A stretch of DNA of 64,000 bases from Rhodosorus marinus. Its lineage: Eukaryota > Rhodophyta > Stylonematophyceae > Stylonematales > Stylonemataceae. A program made the translations under genes and the position numbers. This document shows, in pieces, positions 60,063 to 64,000 of this stretch. The notes beneath the pieces are model-generated. The model was not told the origin of the DNA. It did not search any database and saw only the letters and a program-made list of their open reading frames with translations. Location: positions 1 through 64,000 of the forward strand of contig JAMWBK010000008.1 in assembly GCA_029953675.1 (NCBI GenBank), read 5' to 3'. Numbering within the stretch: position 1 is the first letter of the stretch; every line of letters begins with the position of its first letter.

Positions 60063-62053
60063 ATACTGCGACAACTCGCGACTGCTCCAGAGAATTTTTC
60101 ATCTCCTCTGACCCGTGCCCTGCGCAGCAGCAGACTCTTGCCGTTCGTGAAGCCTACCAAGGACGCAGCTCCCCAGGAACGCCCAGGAGTTCGACTCATC
60201 GGAGTACCAGAAGTTCTGCGTAAGGTGGCAACCCAGTGGATCCTCCGACAGGTTACAGACCGAATCCGCGAACTGCTCGTCCCCTTACAACTAGGCATTG
60301 GAGTAAGCGGAGGATGCGAACGCTCACTCCATGCGATTCAGGCCCATCTCGCCTGCGAACCTGAAGCAGTGGTCCTTCGACTCGACCTTGAGAACGCCTT
60401 CAACCGCATAGACCGCCGGATTGCTAAGCAACTGCTGGACCACCATTTTCCCGAGCTGAAAGCGATATACCGGCTTGGCTACGGCACTGACAGCTCGGAC
60501 TCCCCTAAGCTCTTCGGCTGGCGCGCTACTCACGGACCAGACCAGGTCAATACGAGTCGACTGACGCTGCAGGCCACAACCGGTGTACAACAAGGCGATG
60601 CCCTCGGACCGGTCCTACATGCGCTATCCTTGGCCCCCTTCTTGGAAGCACTGCACCGAAAAGCGCCTGATCTAACGACCGTAGCCATCCACGACGACAT
60701 CACCATCGTGGGACCCCTGCAGCCGCTGAAGGATATACTCCACTGGGGGCAGACTATGCTCCCTGCCCTCGGTGCCAGACCGCAGCTAAGCAAGTGGACT
60801 CTCTACGGACGCACCCTGACGACAAGTAGACTAATTAATCGGGACATCCCTGGCGTACATGTCAACAGAGACGGCGTGACGATACACTCGATCCCGCTAG
60901 GCAACCGGGAATACCTTCAGGAAGAGTGCCGTGCAATGCAAAACAACCACAACAAACTTTTTAAGGAAATAGCACGACTTCCTGACAACGAACTTACGAC
61001 ACAGCTCGCCCTCTTCAGGTACTGCACTGAAACCAGGCTCGACTACATTCTACGCTGCCTAGCGTACCCGTTTGGCAGAACTTTGGCACGCGAGGCGGAT
61101 GCCATGACCAGATATCACCTGGACATCCTATTCGGAGGCCTCGCTCCCGCAGCAATCGAGGACGAGGAGTACCTACAACCGGTTTCGGATCAGATCGCGC
61201 TCCCTTGCCGCTGGGGCTGGGGGGGACTGGGGTTCGCTACTCGCACCCGTATACAGCCAATCGCCTTCTACTCGGCGTGGACAAACACTTTCAGAAGCAA
61301 TCAAGGGGACTGGCCGTACGTCACTGCACTACAGAGGGAGGTTGCTACAGGCGGAACTCCAGACGAGCACACACCCACGGGACTACAATGGTCAACCGCA
61401 CAACTAGCGGATCAGATCCGTGCATCTACCCGAGCAATTCTACGGCGATTCCGCCCAGAAACCCCGCCCCGGATCAGGAGACTAGTCACCCTGCAGCAAA
61501 CGAGGGAACCCCCCCAAGGAGGCGCACCAGAAGACCCAGCAGCTTGGAATATTGGTTCAATACAACAGACCCTCTCTCGAGAGGCACACCATACGGCATT
61601 CCAAGAGCTGGTCACGAATTCACGAATTTCCCGCGAAAACCGTGCTCGAATCCGGTCTGCGGCCGGTTCGGGATCGGGAGTGTGGCTGCGAAAAATGCCG
61701 ACTTTGGCGCTAAAAAAAACTGGACTCGACGGAACTGCAGGTGAGCGTTAGACAACTGTTGGGCCTGCCGATCCCGGGACTGAGGACGACGGAGAAGTGT
61801 ACTAGTTGCAATAGTACACATAGTACTACAGGTGTACAAAGATTTCACCACTGCCCAACCTCGACGGGACTCTGGCAGCGGAGGCATGACGAAATCTGCA
61901 CGGAGCTCGCGCGCTGGCTGAATAGATGGAATTTCCTGGGCATACAGCAAGAACCTGAGAAATACTTTGAGAGTTACGGGCTAAGACCAGATATCATCGC
62001 CACTCACCCGAGGACTTTCCAACGGTATGCGCTGGATGTGACGGTTACCTCGC
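60063..62053 (+). pseudogene. Family A element, lineage A8 copy 2: RT to zinc motif and RLE, 3' end lost
   Basis: The longest RT of lineage A8: EVLRKVATQWILRQVTDR, LRLDLENAFNRIDRRIAK (A), GVQQGDALGPVLHALSLAP (B), VAIHDDITIVGP (C), thumb, and LPCRW with a two-residue repeat (GWGGLGF). The frame is open for 560 codons, then shifted by an eight-A run at 61709-61718, the same lesion as in A8 copy 1. The zinc motif CTSCNSTH and RPD-x14-D follow in the new frame to VTVTSP, where the element stops at 62053 and telomere repeat begins. Confidence 0.85.
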
Positions 62054-62075
62054 CTGGGGTTACGTTAGTCTGGGG
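62054..62075. repeat. Telomere unit capping a broken A8 element
   Basis: TGGGGTTACGTTAGTCTGGG GG follows CTCGCC inside the coding sequence. The entry register (TGGGG) differs from that of natural element ends (GTTACG). Confidence 0.85.
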
Positions 62076-62684
62076 GTAGCTCTGCACTGAGCTGGCGCGT
62101 TGGCTTAACAGATGGCAGTTCAGAGATGTTCAACAAGAACCTACAGACTACTTCACGAACTCGAATCTACGACCTGATTTGGTAGCTATACACCCTAGAA
62201 CATGGCAAAGATATGCGATTGATGTGACGGTGGTGTCACCCCTACAGGCGAGACACCTACCCAACAGCAAAGACAACAATGGTTATGCAGCAAAACAGGC
62301 GGAGCGTTGGAAACTTGCACAATATAAGGAGGCGATGATGACAGAGCATCCAGATGACAAACTGATTCCGATTGCGATAGAAACCTTCGGCAGAACAGGG
62401 CAGATGACTCAAGACTTTCTCCGTGATGGCTGTGGGCACATGCTCACTAAGCAGTACGAGTTGAGCAACGTGCGGGCTCAACTAAACAGAACACTTTGGG
62501 CGGGGAATGCAGAGCTCGCGTCAGGGGCTTTGCGCGTGGATCAGTCGGACCAGCCACGGATCCCTTATTTTTCTTTTTTATCGTAGCTAGAGACCCCGGG
62601 AGACGGGGTTAAACTCCCACATTTCTCTAGATAGTGATAGAATTAGTGTTGCGCTGCGTTAGGCAGTTGCCGAGTAAAGTTTAC
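62076..62684 (+). pseudogene. Family A element, lineage A5 copy 2: RLE and 3' end
   Basis: 5'-truncated at CTELARWLNRWQF. RLE core RPDLVAIHPRTWQRYAID, then QMTQDFLRDGCGHM (five residues more than A5 copy 1) and FSFLS. Frame open to 62586. Hairpin ACCCCG/CGGGGT and terminus AGTAAAGTTTACA. Confidence 0.85.
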
Positions 62685-62713
62685 AGTTGCGTTAGTCTGG
62701 GGTTACGTTAGTC
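62685..62713. repeat. Telomere repeats interrupted by a family B insertion
   Basis: GTTGCGTTAGTCTGGGGTTA then CGTTAGTC, followed directly by the family B tail GAATGAATGG. So B can also land in telomere DNA. Confidence 0.8.
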
Positions 62714-64000
62714 GAATGAATGGTTTAATCGGAGGCTGAAAAAAAAACCCCGAGGGGAAAAAAAGACTAAGCGCGGCGAAGTACTCGCGCCTCCAACATC
62801 AAAGCGGCATTCATGCGCCACAGCAGGAAACTTAAGCGGGTAAACAACGATTGAAGACGGTCAGGGCGTTCGCGGAACAACTCCCGAAGCCAGCGAGAAC
62901 CAACAGAGTCCATGAACCCAAAGCACTCAATGATCAGGGGTACCAAGCGATGTGCTAGTGCCGAAGCACGAACACCAGGGGAAGACAAAGCCCCCGCGTA
63001 TTTGATCTCTTTGCGGCGTCTCATGCTGGCGGCGGCAGATCCACGGCGCTCCCCCGCAGCCGGGAGATAACGACTAGCTTGAGGGTTAGGAACAGCAAGA
63101 TCAACGTATGTGGTACGGCGGCTGTCGTCACAGGTGATCACCAGATCGGCTACACGGCGTTCATCATTTTGAAAGTCCGCGACGGGTAAAGGTTTCTCAC
63201 GTTCGATTTCCAGACCGGCTTGCCGGACTATAGGCCGAAGTTCCCGGTATAACAGGTTCAAGATCCGTGTGTGGCGGCGGGTTCGAGCACCTTTCACCGC
63301 CGGGCAACTAGCGAGCAGGTGGGCGCCAAAATCTGCGTTGTCTTCAGTCTGAGAGCAGAGAGGGCACGACGAACCCATCTCGTACGGCCAAGGGGGCTGA
63401 TGTAAGCCGAGGTATAAGCGCAGTGAAGTACGCACTTCGAAATCCGACAGTGTGAGTGGCGGAAAGGCTGGTACGGTCATGAGCCACTGAGAGCTAATAA
63501 CCCCTCCAAGACTACGTAGGCGGGCGCGAGCGCGAGAAGATGAGACCATCTGCGCGAGGAGTCGGCCATATGCAGCACGGTGCAAGTCCCAAGAAAGGAT
63601 ATTTTGCAGCGCATCCGTGCGTGCTTGAGCTCGGCTCCCAGCGCGCTGGGAATCATCAGGAGGATCAACTGGAACTTCTTCTTCTGCGGCAACCACTGGG
63701 TCAATCTCCCCTAGAACAGGTTCAGGCGCAGGACGAATCCCCGGGGCGGAGCCTCGAGAGCGGTCAAATACAGCTCGCCAGTCAGGAAGACGGGGTTGAA
63801 CGGTTTCGGGGAGACTAGTACAGGAATTCAGGGCGGTTTGGAGCTCCAGAAACAAGTCTTGGGCGCTTTCCGGTACGCTGGGAAGCAAGACACCCCGCGA
63901 GAGGCTCGCCATCAAATTGCGGAACTTCGAGATACCCAAGCTGCTCAAAGTGGGAAGTGCGGTTCCCCAGGCCCCTACTGCAGCTGCAGGTTGGACCACA
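62714..64000 (-). mobile_element. Family B element running off the window
   Basis: Tail GAATGAATGGTTTAATCGG, short 3' UTR and ORF2 from 62767 to the window edge. Where it overlaps, it lacks the lesions of the other two long B copies, so it may be an active master copy. Confidence 0.85.
62767..63999 (-). CDS. Family B ORF2, C-terminal 410 codons (partial): zinc motif + RLE
   Basis: Open from the window edge to the stop. It begins VVVQPAAAVGAWGTALPTLS and has GAA where the copy at 46616 has a stop (ETVQPRLPDW). Zinc motif CPLCSQTEDNADFGAHLLAS followed by C, RLE core VADLVITCDDSRRTTYVD (AD-x14-D), then LIIECFGFMDSVGSRWLREL and a basic end, VLRRA. The RT would lie beyond the window. No lesion seen; the only long, undamaged endonuclease-bearing frame of family B here. 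Confidence 0.85.
   Translation of the reverse strand: MVQPAAAVGAWGTALPTLSSLGISKFRNLMASLSRGVLLPSVPESAQDLFLELQTALNSCTSLPETVQPRLPDWRAVFDRSRGSAPGIRPAPEPVLGEIDPVVAAEEEVPVDPPDDSQRAGSRAQARTDALQNILSWDLHRAAYGRLLAQMVSSSRARARLRSLGGVISSQWLMTVPAFPPLTLSDFEVRTSLRLYLGLHQPPWPYEMGSSCPLCSQTEDNADFGAHLLASCPAVKGARTRRHTRILNLLYRELRPIVRQAGLEIEREKPLPVADFQNDERRVADLVITCDDSRRTTYVDLAVPNPQASRYLPAAGERRGSAAASMRRRKEIKYAGALSSPGVRASALAHRLVPLIIECFGFMDSVGSRWLRELFRERPDRLQSLFTRLSFLLWRMNAALMLEARVLRRA

Overview
This is eukaryotic DNA from a chromosome end. The first 336 bases are 21 perfect copies of a 16-bp unit whose G-rich strand is TTACGTTAGTCTGGGG, with the C-rich strand on top as expected at a left telomere. More than twenty interstitial copies of the same unit, in both orientations, separate the DNA behind it. 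Host genes have about 50% GC, long intronless frames and TATA-like boxes, but one gene has eight short introns of about 80-160 bp. A unicellular alga, possibly a red alga, is a guess from style only; I cannot name the organism.

Most of the window is non-LTR retrotransposon. I see three families, called A, B and C here. Where enough sequence survives they have two ORFs: ORF1 without a recognisable domain, and ORF2 with a reverse transcriptase (catalytic box [YI]HDD), a Cys/His zinc-finger-like motif and a C-terminal restriction-like endonuclease (RLE) with spacing [PA]D-x14-D. Family A sits in the telomere repeat at one register (GGGG^TTACG), always with its sense strand on the G-rich strand. 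Family B has a variable 3' tail of (RTTC)n and makes 6-12 bp target-site duplications. Family C ends in AGTAAAGTCC decamers. There is also a chromodomain-integrase scrap with a possible LTR (6780-7424) and a MITE-like pair (42665-43327).

Layout: 1-6779, telomere, one full-length A element (minus strand) and tandem A 3' ends. 6780-11090, old scraps of Ty3/gypsy, B and C. 11096-17147, two secreted-protein genes, a 1312-residue intronless one and a nine-exon cysteine-rich one. 17447-34950, a mosaic of A, B and C copies joined through telomere repeats. 34934-38062, a small secreted repeat protein, decayed B copies and an unknown ORF. 38205-42305, A and C fragments, a telomere-telomere fusion signature and a duplicated end of the SDR gene. 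42306-44374, MITE-like repeats and an intact short-chain dehydrogenase. 44515-52082, A fragments and a nearly complete B element carrying a second B copy. 54150-55649, a STEAP-like ferric reductase. 56636-58067, an amidase pseudogene. 58500-64000, more A, B and C copies with fold-back telomere junctions.

Taken together, the window reads as a subtelomere in which RLE retrotransposons insert into telomere repeats, broken ends acquire new repeats, and capped ends fuse or fold back. Host genes lie as islands between these blocks. The features of greatest interest are the telomere-targeted two-ORF RLE element, the two registers of telomere junction, insertions of only 12-21 nt from the B tail with target-site duplications, and the one-module-per-exon cysteine-rich gene.
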